64,000 nt of DNA from Falsirhodobacter sp. 20TX0035 (GTDB lineage Bacteria; Pseudomonadota; Alphaproteobacteria; Rhodobacterales; Rhodobacteraceae). The stretch spans positions 248,001-312,000 of the forward strand of contig NZ_JAQMHV010000001.1 in assembly GCF_028307215.1 (NCBI RefSeq), read 5' to 3'. This document shows, piece by piece, positions 35,902 through 43,954 of this stretch. Every line of letters starts with the position of its first letter. Position 1 is the stretch's first letter. The position numbers were made by a program, and so were the translations under genes. The notes beneath the pieces are model-generated. The model was not told the origin of the DNA. It searched no databases and saw nothing but the letters and a program-made list of their open reading frames with translations.

Positions 35902-36288
35902 ATGAAAGTAGGCAGCGAGGATCATGAATGGCGTGAGGATTGCGCGCCGCGCCGGGTGATGGAGGTGTTCGCCACGAAGTGGACCAGCATGATCCTGCAC
36001 ACCCTGTCGGCCCGCCACGACGGGGCCGCGCGCAACGGCGTCCTGCACCGCAGCCTGCCCGGCATCTCGAAGAAGATGCTGGTCCAGACCCTGCGCGAGA
36101 TGGAGGAAAGCGGCCTGCTGACACGCCACGTGGAAAGCACTGTGCCCCCCGCCGTCGAATACCGCCTGACCCCGCTGGGCCGGCGTTTCGTGGGTCTGGT
36201 GGATCTGGTCTACGACTGGGGCCGCACGAACGCCGACGCGCTGGACCAGCTTCAGGAACGCGCAACCTCGCGGCGGAGGGGAGGCTGA
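35902..36288 (+). CDS. HxlR-family transcriptional regulator
   Basis: The 128-residue winged-helix protein has the HxlR core: RRVMEVFATKWTSMILHTLS, the recognition helix in RSLPGISKKMLVQTLREME and the wing ESTVPPAVEYRLTPLGRRF. A cysteine near the N-terminus (Cys14 in EDCAPRR) sits where redox-sensing HxlR/HypR-type regulators carry theirs. It is divergent from the PRISE reductase across 88 bp that contain the direct repeat GGCACC at 35866-35871 and 35885-35890. Control of the reductase is inferred. Confidence 0.88.
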   Translation: MKVGSEDHEWREDCAPRRVMEVFATKWTSMILHTLSARHDGAARNGVLHRSLPGISKKMLVQTLREMEESGLLTRHVESTVPPAVEYRLTPLGRRFVGLVDLVYDWGRTNADALDQLQERATSRRRGG

Positions 36289-36500
36289 CAGGCGGATCGT
36301 TCACCAGTGGGCATCAGCGGACGATCAGCACGCACGGCTTGGCCGCCTGCTGCCCGCCCTGTTCGCGGCCAACGGGGGACCAATCCTGCTCAGTGATTGC
36401 CCAAAGCCGGTCTGGCGTCCGTGTGGCGCCAGTCGGCCATTGACCCCGGCTGGCCCCGGGTCGCCTCCTGACGGGATCAACCCTGCGCCGGAGGCACGTC

Positions 36501-37439
36501 ATGGAACTCAAGCTCCTTGAGGATTTTCTTTGTCTGAACGACACGCGCAACTTTTCCCGCGCGGCGGAAGCGCGCAACGTCACCCAGTCGGCGCTGTCCA
36601 AGCGCATCCGAACCTTGGAACACTGGGTGGGTGCGACGCTGGTCGACCGCTCCTCCTATCCGATCGAGCTGACGCCGGAAGGGGCGGCCATGGTCCCGCA
36701 GGCGCGCGAATTGGTGGCCACGTTTCTGGGCATGCGCTCGGGCATCCGGGCCTTTGCCACGCCGGGGCGCAACTGCATCCGGCTGGCCGCGCTGCACACG
36801 CTGCGCGTGGCGTTCCTGCCCGAATGGCGCCAAAGGATTGAGGCGGCGACCGGCCCCCTTGTGATCGAGAGCACCGGCTCCTTCGCCGCCTACGCCCAGA
36901 CGCTTCGCCAGTTCCGGAATGGAGAGACGGACCTTCTGCTGACATACACCCACGACTCGGTCGCGAACGGCCTATGTTCGGAAGAGTTTGAATCCTGCCT
37001 TCTTGGGCAGGACCGCCTGTTGCCCGTTTCCGCACCCGGAACGGACGGGCGGCCGCTGCACCAGCTGGATAGCGGAGGCGTCGTCAATTTCCTGAGCTAC
37101 GGCACCTCGTCGTTCTTCGCACGCGCTTTGGCCCCGCTGCTGAGCGAGCGGCCCAGGGCGCTGAACGTCGCCGCCACCAATGCGATGAGCGTGGGGCTGC
37201 AATCACTGGCCAAGGTGGGATGCGGCCTTGCCTGGATCCCCGAGTCGCTGGCCCTTCCCGACCTGCGATCCGGCGAACTGGTGCTTGCCGGCGGTCCCGA
37301 ATGGGTGCTGGAGCTGGAGGTGAGGCTCTTCCGTCACCGCCGCACCAAGCGGCCGGTGACGGAGCGGGTCTGGCAGGCGGCGCAAGGCCTTCTGGCCGAG
37401 GAATCCGCCAACGTCACCCCCCTGCGTCGCCGTGGGTAA
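36501..37439 (+). CDS. LysR-family transcriptional regulator
   Basis: The 312-residue regulator has the LysR helix-turn-helix at 1-60 (ELKLLEDFLCLNDTRNFSRA, then VTQSALSKRIRTLEHWVGAT) and an effector domain from about 90 on. It faces the MmgE/PrpD gene with 3 bp between stops, at the end of the M20/peptide-transporter operon, which it may control. A 212-bp gap upstream holds no clear gene. Confidence 0.9.
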   Translation: MELKLLEDFLCLNDTRNFSRAAEARNVTQSALSKRIRTLEHWVGATLVDRSSYPIELTPEGAAMVPQARELVATFLGMRSGIRAFATPGRNCIRLAALHTLRVAFLPEWRQRIEAATGPLVIESTGSFAAYAQTLRQFRNGETDLLLTYTHDSVANGLCSEEFESCLLGQDRLLPVSAPGTDGRPLHQLDSGGVVNFLSYGTSSFFARALAPLLSERPRALNVAATNAMSVGLQSLAKVGCGLAWIPESLALPDLRSGELVLAGGPEWVLELEVRLFRHRRTKRPVTERVWQAAQGLLAEESANVTPLRRRG

Positions 37440-37442
37440 GCG

Positions 37443-38762
37443 TCAGGCCGGCTGCAACGCCCGCGCATTGATGATGCCGCCGATCAGGGACAGGTCGGGA
37501 AGATCGTCCAGCGACATAAGGCGGTCGTAGTCCTCTGCGCGGCCGGTGCAGTCCGCGAACTTCGCCCGGCGCTGGGCCTCGGTCAGCGGGTCGAGGAGGG
37601 TGCCGCGGGCATGGCTGCGCGACGCCTCCAACCGCCGTCCGTCCTTCAGCCGCACGGTCATGCGATGTGCGGCCTTTAGCGCGGCCTTCTGTTCCTCCTC
37701 CGGCAACAGGACCATCGCGATGCGGGGCAGAAGGGCGCGGATGTGCGGGGCCTGTGTCGCCTCGGGCGTGAAGTCGGCCAGGGACAGCACATCCTGATGC
37801 AAGGCCCGGGCAAGGCAGTATTGCATGGAGAACCGCGCCTCCATCTCGTCCTGCGGATCCGGGAAGGCAAGGTTGCGGTAGTTCGCAAGCGCCACCGCGA
37901 CCTCCACATGCTCCACATCCTCGGAGCCGAAGCCGTGCGTGTGCCGCAGGTCGTGGATCATGTCGATCGCGTTGTGGGTGGACCCGCAGCAGGGATGCAG
38001 CTTCGGCGACAGCCCTTCGACCCCGATGACATGCGGCCCATCCTCGATGCTCCATGTCGCAGGAACGCCCGCGCCGAACAGCTCACCGAACCCCTGCGGG
38101 CGTTCCAGGATGTCCGCCCGGCCCTGCAGGCCGGCCTTGGAGAACAGCGCGGCCTCGGTCGCGTTGCGTGCGGCAACGCCCGCATGGAACGGCTTGGCGG
38201 AGGTCCCGAACTGCCCCTTCAGGCCGCAGGCCGTGGAGGTGGCGAGCGACATCGCCTGCACCACATCCGCGCCCGCCAGCAGCGCCGCCCCCGCGGCGGA
38301 ACCAATGGGCGCCACGGTGGACGTTCCATGCCATCCGGCGGTGTAGTGGTGCGGTCGCACGCCCTGCCCCACCAGCGCCTGCGCCTCCAACCCCGCCAGA
38401 TAGGCGTCGACCAGCTGCCGCCCTGTGGCCCCCACAGCCTGCCCCACCGCGATCAGCGCGGGCACCATCACGGCCGAAGCGTGGCTCATCCCCGGTCCGA
38501 AGTTGTCGTCGAAATCCAGCGCATGGGCCGCGACGCCGTTCAGCAGCGCCGCCTCAGCGGCGGTGGTCCGGCCGTGCGGCGTGTCGCAGGACCCGCCTGT
38601 CGGTGTGCGGGCGGCAACAACAGCACGGGTTGCCATGTCATCGCGCCCTGCGACGATGCAGGCGACGGTGTCGAGGATCGCATCCACCGCCGCGCGACGG
38701 TTGGCGGGCGTGATCCGGCATCCGCCCGTCACACGGGCGGCGATCTGTTCCAGAACGGTCAT
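37443..38762 (-). CDS. MmgE/PrpD family protein
   Basis: The 439-residue protein belongs to the MmgE/PrpD family, whose members include 2-methylcitrate dehydratase, cis-aconitate decarboxylase and other hydro-lyases. Hallmarks are LLNGVAAHALDFDDNFGPGM with SHASAVMVPALIAVGQAVGA, and KLHPCCGSTHNAIDMIHDL. It is the last gene of the operon with the M20 enzyme and peptide-type ABC transporter. The reaction is not predictable; a role in processing the imported compound's acid part is inference. No prpB or prpC is nearby, so a methylcitrate cycle role is unlikely. Confidence 0.88.
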   Translation of the reverse strand: MTVLEQIAARVTGGCRITPANRRAAVDAILDTVACIVAGRDDMATRAVVAARTPTGGSCDTPHGRTTAAEAALLNGVAAHALDFDDNFGPGMSHASAVMVPALIAVGQAVGATGRQLVDAYLAGLEAQALVGQGVRPHHYTAGWHGTSTVAPIGSAAGAALLAGADVVQAMSLATSTACGLKGQFGTSAKPFHAGVAARNATEAALFSKAGLQGRADILERPQGFGELFGAGVPATWSIEDGPHVIGVEGLSPKLHPCCGSTHNAIDMIHDLRHTHGFGSEDVEHVEVAVALANYRNLAFPDPQDEMEARFSMQYCLARALHQDVLSLADFTPEATQAPHIRALLPRIAMVLLPEEEQKAALKAAHRMTVRLKDGRRLEASRSHARGTLLDPLTEAQRRAKFADCTGRAEDYDRLMSLDDLPDLSLIGGIINARALQPA

Positions 38763-38771
38763 GTCTTTCCC

Positions 38772-39527
38772 TCAGGCGGTGATGGCGGGGGCGGAGGCTG
38801 CGAGGAACTCGCGGGTGTAATCCTCGGCCACCCGGCCCGCGCGGACGTCCGGCGCGGTGATCTCTTCCAGAATGCGGCCGTGCTGCATGATCGCCACGCG
38901 GTCGCACATGTGGGCGATGACGGCGATGTCGTGGCTGACCATCAGATAGGTCAGCCCCAGCTCGCGGCGCAGGCGGGTCAGCAGGTTCAGGATCTCTGCC
39001 TGAACGCTCACGTCCAGCGCGCTGGTGGGTTCGTCCAGCAGCAGCACCTTCGGCTCCACGATCAGGGCGCGGGCGATGGCGATGCGCTGGCGCTGCCCGC
39101 CCGACAACTCATGCGGATAGCGGAAGCGGAATTCGGGGCCGAGGCCCACGTTCCGCAGCACCTCGTCGATGCGCCGCTGCTCGTCCCCCAGCCCCATAAG
39201 GCGCACGGGTTCGGCCAGCACGGCCTGCACCATCTTGCGCGGATGGAGCGAGCCGTAGGGGTCCTGGAACACCATCTGCATGGCGCGGAAATGCTCCTTC
39301 CGACGGCGTTCGGGCAGCTCGCGCCCCTCGAACAGGATCGAACCGTCATAGTCGGTGTTCAGCCCCGCCACCGCCCGCAGGATGGTGGACTTGCCGCAGC
39401 CGGACTCCCCGATCAGGCCATAGGATTCGCCGCGTTCGATGCGGAACTTTGCCCCTTTCACGGCGGTCACGGCGCCGTCGTTGAAGCTGATGGTCAGATC
39501 GACCGCCTCCAGAACCGTGTCCCTCAT
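38772..39527 (-). CDS. Peptide/opine-type ABC transporter ATP-binding protein (DppF-like)
   Basis: The 251-residue ATPase has Walker A GESGCGKST, signature LSGGQRQRIAIARALI, Walker B VLLLDEPTSALDVSVQAE and the switch histidine in VSHDIAVIAH. At 251 residues it lacks the C-terminal Cys-containing tail of full DppF proteins and resembles the shorter NikE type. The start at 39527 is chosen from the ATGA overlap with the preceding ATPase gene. It partners with the 39524 ATPase. Confidence 0.9.
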   Translation of the reverse strand: MRDTVLEAVDLTISFNDGAVTAVKGAKFRIERGESYGLIGESGCGKSTILRAVAGLNTDYDGSILFEGRELPERRRKEHFRAMQMVFQDPYGSLHPRKMVQAVLAEPVRLMGLGDEQRRIDEVLRNVGLGPEFRFRYPHELSGGQRQRIAIARALIVEPKVLLLDEPTSALDVSVQAEILNLLTRLRRELGLTYLMVSHDIAVIAHMCDRVAIMQHGRILEEITAPDVRAGRVAEDYTREFLAASAPAITA

Positions 39528-40372
39528 GCCAATGCTCCCGTCCGCCATGTGTCGTCGCGCCGGATCACCGGCAGTTCGGCGCGCGGCTGATCCAGCCTTG
39601 GCAGGCTTTCCAGCAGCGCGCGGGTGTAGGGATGATTGGCGCGGCCCAGGTCGCGGGCGGGCAGATCCTCCATCACCCGACCCGCATACATCACCAGCAC
39701 GCGGTCGCAGAAATCGGCCACGAGGTTCAGGTCGTGGCTGATGAAGATCAGGCTCGCGCCCGTGCGGTCCACCAGTTCGTCCAGAACCGAAAGCACCTGC
39801 CGACGGACCGTCACGTCCAGCGCCGAGGTCGGCTCGTCCGCGATGATCAGCTTGGGTTCGGGGATCAGCATCATCGCGATCATGATGCGCTGCCCCATCC
39901 CGCCCGACACCTCGTGCGGGAGGATGTCGTAGACGCGCTTCGGGTCGCGGATGTGGACGCTTTCCAGCATGGCCAGCGCCCGCTCCTTCGCCTCGGCCTT
40001 CGACACGCGGTGGTGGGTGCGATAGGCTTCGGCGATCTGCTTGCCCACGGTCATCAGCGGGTTCAGGCTGAACTTCGGGTCCTGCAGGATCATCGCGATC
40101 TCCGACCCGCGGATGGCGCGCATCTGCTTTTCGGACGCGGCCAGTAGGTTGGTCCGACCAAAGCGCAGCGCATCCGCCGTGATCCGGGCCGAAGGCGGCG
40201 ACAGGCGCATGATCGCCCGGCCTGTCTGGCTTTTTCCCGAGCCGCTTTCGCCCACGATGCCCAGCTTTTCATGCCCCAGCGTGAAGCTGACGCCCCGCAC
40301 GGCATGGGTGGTACGAGCGGATCCGTGGAAGTGGATGTTCAGGTTTTCGACCGTCAGGACGGGATCAGTCAT
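39524..40372 (-). CDS. Peptide/opine-type ABC transporter ATP-binding protein (DppD-like)
   Basis: The 282-residue ATPase shows Walker A GESGSGKSQT, signature VSGGMGQRIMIAMMLI, Walker B LIIADEPTSALDVTVRRQ and FISHDLNLVADFCDRV. The C-terminal region after HPYTRALLESLPRL ends early, without the RCP cysteine motif of DppD. The start overlaps the permease gene's end by 8 bp. With the next gene it forms the nucleotide-binding pair of a PepT-family importer. Confidence 0.9.
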   Translation of the reverse strand: MTDPVLTVENLNIHFHGSARTTHAVRGVSFTLGHEKLGIVGESGSGKSQTGRAIMRLSPPSARITADALRFGRTNLLAASEKQMRAIRGSEIAMILQDPKFSLNPLMTVGKQIAEAYRTHHRVSKAEAKERALAMLESVHIRDPKRVYDILPHEVSGGMGQRIMIAMMLIPEPKLIIADEPTSALDVTVRRQVLSVLDELVDRTGASLIFISHDLNLVADFCDRVLVMYAGRVMEDLPARDLGRANHPYTRALLESLPRLDQPRAELPVIRRDDTWRTGALA

Positions 40373-41258
40373 GGCGCGGGTCCAATACGTCGCGCAGGCC
40401 GTCGCCCACGAGGTTGAAGGCAATGGAGGTGATCAGGATCGCGATGCCCGGTGCCGCCGCCACATGCCCGTTCGACAGGATGAACTGCCGGGCCGAGGAC
40501 AGCATCGCCCCCCATTCCGGGCTGGGCGGTTGCGCCCCGAGGCCAAGGAAGCCGAGACCGGCCGCCGACAGGATGATCGAGGCCATGTTCAGCGTCACCC
40601 GCGCGATGACCGAAGGCACGCACATCGGCGCGATGTGCCCCACCATGATCCGCCACGCGCTTGCCCCCTGAAGACGCACGGCCGCGATGTAGTCCGACCG
40701 GCGAACCATCATCGTCTCGGCCCGCGCGAGCCGCGCGATGGGTGGCCAAGTGGCAAGTGAGATGGCGATGATCGCATTCTCGATGCTGGGGCCCAGCGCC
40801 GCGACGAAGGCCAGCGCCAGGATCAGCGATGGGAAGGCGAGGAAGATTTCCGTCACGCGCATCAGCACGACGTCGACCCAGCCGCCGAACCAGCCCGACA
40901 CCATCCCCACCACCAGCCCGATGGGCGCGGAGATCACCGCCGTCAGGCAGGCGATGTAAAGCGTGATGCGACCGCCATGCAGCAGGCGCGAATAAATGTC
41001 GCGGCCCAGCTCGTCCGTGCCCAGCCAGTTCGCGGCGGAGGGGCGGGCGAGGCGGTTCGTCAGGTCCTGCGCGTAGATGTCGTGGGTGGACAGCCACGGG
41101 GCGAAGATCGCCGCGCCGAAGATGATCACCAGCAGGATCAGCCCCAGCATGGCCGACCCGTTCCGGCGCAGCTTTGAGACGGTGATGCGCAACTGCTGCA
41201 TCCGGGCCTCGGCCGGGGTGCGGGGTCCAAGGGTGGCGGGAATTGCGGTCATGGTCAC
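40365..41258 (-). CDS. Peptide-type ABC transporter permease (DppC-like)
   Basis: The 297-residue permease has one N-terminal hydrophobic segment (about 35-57) and a five-helix BPD domain. The DppC hallmarks are WLGTDELGRDIYSRLLHGGR and the EAA loop with YIAAVRLQGASAWRIMVGHI, then GLGFLGLGAQPPSPEWGAML. It is 3 bp downstream of the DppB-like gene. It forms the channel with that subunit. Confidence 0.91.
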   Translation of the reverse strand: MTMTAIPATLGPRTPAEARMQQLRITVSKLRRNGSAMLGLILLVIIFGAAIFAPWLSTHDIYAQDLTNRLARPSAANWLGTDELGRDIYSRLLHGGRITLYIACLTAVISAPIGLVVGMVSGWFGGWVDVVLMRVTEIFLAFPSLILALAFVAALGPSIENAIIAISLATWPPIARLARAETMMVRRSDYIAAVRLQGASAWRIMVGHIAPMCVPSVIARVTLNMASIILSAAGLGFLGLGAQPPSPEWGAMLSSARQFILSNGHVAAAPGIAILITSIAFNLVGDGLRDVLDPRHD

Positions 41259-41261
41259 CTC

Positions 41262-42323
41262 TCAGCGCGTGCGGGGGTCGAGGATGCGATAGAGAAGATC
41301 GCAGATCAGGTTCAGCGCCACGAAGATCACGCCGATCAGCAGCGTGCAGCCGACGACGGAGTTCATGTCGCCCGACAACAGCGCGTTCGTCATGTAGCGG
41401 CCGAAGCCGGGCCAGGCGAAGACGGTTTCCGTCAGCACCGCCCCCTCCAGCAGGAAGGCGTAGGAAAGGGCCACCACGGTGATGACCTGCACGGCGATGT
41501 TGCGAAACACGTGCAGCCAGACGATCCGCCACAAGCCGAGGCCCTTGGCGCGGGCGGTGACGACGTATTCCTGCTCCAACTGCTCGATCATGAAGGACCG
41601 GGTCATGCGGCTGATATAGGCCAGCGACGACAGCGCGAGGATCGAGGCGGGCAGGATGATGTGGCTGAAGACGTTGCCGAACAGCGCGAGGTTTCCGGAC
41701 AAAAGCGCGTCAATCAGGAAGAAGCCGGTCACGGGTTGCAGGTCAAATTCATAGATGAAGTCGATCCGCCCCGGCCCGCCGACCCAGCCCAACGTGGCAT
41801 AGAACAGCACGAGGCCCATCAGCCCCAGCCAGAAGTTCGGCGCGGAATAGCCCACCAGCGACAGGATGCGAGCCAGATGGTCGATCCAGCGGTTGCGGTA
41901 GACGGCGGCCACGACGCCCAGCGGCACGCCGATGCCGGTGCCAAGGATCATCGCCACCGTGGCAAGTTCCAGCGTGGCGGGAAAGACGCGGGCGATCTCC
42001 TCGCCCACCGGGCGGCCCGACAGAAGCGAGTTCCCGAAGTCCAGCCGCGCCAGATCCCAAAGGTAGTTCCCGAACTGCACGATCAGTGGCTGGTCCAGAC
42101 CCATCTGCACGACCATGCGGTCATAGGCCTCGGGCGTGGCATTGTCGCCCAGCACCGCCAGCACGGGATCGAGCGGCAGGAGCCGCCCGATCATGAAGGT
42201 CAGCGCCGCCAGCCCCAGCAGGGTCACGAGGACGGAGCCCGCCCGCGACAGGACGGCCAGCGCCTTCGACGGCGCCCTGCCCCGCTTGCGACGCCGCCCG
42301 GGTGTGGCGAGCGCGACCGTCAT
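41262..42323 (-). CDS. Peptide-type ABC transporter permease (DppB-like)
   Basis: The 353-residue inner-membrane protein has a first helix at about 25-45 and then a periplasmic domain with LGLDQPLIVQFGNYL-like wording (here MGLDQPLIVQFGNYL). Next come GNSLLSGRPVGEEIARVFPA and the EAA loop EYVVTARAKGLGLWRIVWLH. The basic N-terminus RRRKRGRAPSK is unusually rich in Arg/Lys. The ATG at 42323 overlaps the binding-protein stop (ATGA). Confidence 0.91.
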   Translation of the reverse strand: MTVALATPGRRRKRGRAPSKALAVLSRAGSVLVTLLGLAALTFMIGRLLPLDPVLAVLGDNATPEAYDRMVVQMGLDQPLIVQFGNYLWDLARLDFGNSLLSGRPVGEEIARVFPATLELATVAMILGTGIGVPLGVVAAVYRNRWIDHLARILSLVGYSAPNFWLGLMGLVLFYATLGWVGGPGRIDFIYEFDLQPVTGFFLIDALLSGNLALFGNVFSHIILPASILALSSLAYISRMTRSFMIEQLEQEYVVTARAKGLGLWRIVWLHVFRNIAVQVITVVALSYAFLLEGAVLTETVFAWPGFGRYMTNALLSGDMNSVVGCTLLIGVIFVALNLICDLLYRILDPRTR

Positions 42324-43909
42324 TTGGAGACCATCGGGTAGTAGGTGCGGAAGCCGTTCCACGTCCAGTCCTTCACCGTGTCGCGGATCGCGGCCACGTT
42401 GTAGGTCTGGAACATGACGGCCATCTCGCCCGTCTGCATCCAGTCCTGCTGCAGGGTGCGATACATCTCGCGGCGCTTCGCTTCATCGGTTTCGGATACG
42501 GCGGCCTCCACACGCTCGTTGTAACCGACATCCTGGTAATGGGCGCGCCAAGCGGGATATTGCGTCAGCTTCGCTTCGTCCGAGTTGTCGGGGTTCATCA
42601 CCAGCCGCGAAGCGTTGCCATGCGCGTCGGGAATGTTCGTCTGCCACGCCATGATGATGCTGTCGAAATCGCGGGCCCGGGCGCGGGCGAAAAGCTGGGC
42701 GTTCGCCATCTGCTCGATGTTCAGCGTGATGCCGATCTTGGCCGCGTTCTGCTGGAGGTGCTGGCCAAGGGGGGAGGACCAGGGAAGCGAGCCGATCAGC
42801 AGCGTGGTTTCGAACCCATCAGGATAGCCGGCTTCGGTGATCAGCGCCTTGGCCTTTTCCAGATCAAGGGTGAAGGGCGTGCCCTCCTCCCCTTCCAGCG
42901 CACCCCATGCGCCGGACTGCGCGAAGCTGTTCCAGGGCTTGCCCAGATACTGCATCACCGTGTCACCAAGGCCTTGGTAGTCGATGAGGTATTTCATCGC
43001 CAGCCGCACCTTTTCGTTGTCGAAGGGCGGGCGGGACAGGTTCATGGTGTTGAAGATCAGCTGCGGCTTCAGGGCCGAGACGATCTCGATCCCGACGGTG
43101 TCGTCCAGTGCCGCCAGATCGTCGGGCGTCAGGTCGCGCGCCACGTCGACGTCGCCCTGTTCGACCAGCAGGCGCTGCGTTCCCGTCTCGGCCACGTGGC
43201 GGATCAGGATGCGCGGGATCTTCGGGGCGTCGCCGTAGTATTCCTTGTTGGCCTGCAGCACGACACCCTCACCCTGGTTCCACTGCACAAGGCTGTAGGG
43301 ACCGACACAGGCCGTATGCGCGTTGAGCCAGGCGTTGCCGAGATCGCCGTTCATCTCGTTTGCGAGGATCGTTTTGCGGTCCAGCGTGGCCGAGATGCCG
43401 TCGGCGCCGACGGCCTGAAGCAGCAGGTTAGTCGGATAAGCCGTCTCGAAGGTCAGGACCACGGTATGGTCGTCGGGCGCGGTGATGCGCGTGTCCATGT
43501 TTTCCGTCGTGAAGCCGTAATCCGTTAGGGCCGAGGCGTTGCCGAAGCCGAGGGAGATCGCCCGTTTCAGCGACCAGACTGTGTCCTCTGCCGTGACCGG
43601 GTTGCCCGAGGGGAAGGTCGCCCTCTGATGCAGGTGGAAGGTCAGCGTCTTGCCATCCTCCGACACGTCCCAGCTTTCGGCGAAGCCGGGGATGACGCGG
43701 CTTTCCTCCTCGGGGGCGAAGTTCACGAGCGGGTCGCAGATGTTGTCCATCAGCTCGCTCGTCACGACCTCGCCTATCTGAGCGGGATCGAAGGTGGAGA
43801 TGGCGTCGATGTTCCACGCCATGACAAGGGCGTTGTCGGGGGTGGCGGCCAGGCTCGGCGCTGCGGCAAGGCAGGCCGCGCCGGCCAGAAGGCGGGTGCG
43901 GAGGTTCAT
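42320..43909 (-). CDS. Peptide-type ABC transporter substrate-binding protein
   Basis: The 529-residue protein is a family-5 periplasmic binding protein (DppA/OppA type) with a Sec signal peptide (MNLRTRLLAGAACLAAAPSLA, cut near 21). LTFHLHQRATFPSGNPVTAE and FALNT-like regions, here EKVRLAMKYLIDYQGLG, mark the family. The cargo would be an oligopeptide, opine or amidated compound. The adjacent M20 amidohydrolase suggests that the imported compound contains an amide bond hydrolysed in the cytoplasm. Confidence 0.91.
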   Translation of the reverse strand: MNLRTRLLAGAACLAAAPSLAATPDNALVMAWNIDAISTFDPAQIGEVVTSELMDNICDPLVNFAPEEESRVIPGFAESWDVSEDGKTLTFHLHQRATFPSGNPVTAEDTVWSLKRAISLGFGNASALTDYGFTTENMDTRITAPDDHTVVLTFETAYPTNLLLQAVGADGISATLDRKTILANEMNGDLGNAWLNAHTACVGPYSLVQWNQGEGVVLQANKEYYGDAPKIPRILIRHVAETGTQRLLVEQGDVDVARDLTPDDLAALDDTVGIEIVSALKPQLIFNTMNLSRPPFDNEKVRLAMKYLIDYQGLGDTVMQYLGKPWNSFAQSGAWGALEGEEGTPFTLDLEKAKALITEAGYPDGFETTLLIGSLPWSSPLGQHLQQNAAKIGITLNIEQMANAQLFARARARDFDSIIMAWQTNIPDAHGNASRLVMNPDNSDEAKLTQYPAWRAHYQDVGYNERVEAAVSETDEAKRREMYRTLQQDWMQTGEMAVMFQTYNVAAIRDTVKDWTWNGFRTYYPMVSK

Positions 43910-43954
43910 GGCGGATTCCCTGTTGATGGTGCGGCCGGTTGATCCGGCGCGCGT

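Noticed and set aside
36289-36500. Minus-strand frame with LWAITEQDWSPV, faintly like the start of an IS5-type transposase
   Set aside because: The resemblance covers only about a dozen residues, no inverted repeats or catalytic residues are present, and chance is sufficient.
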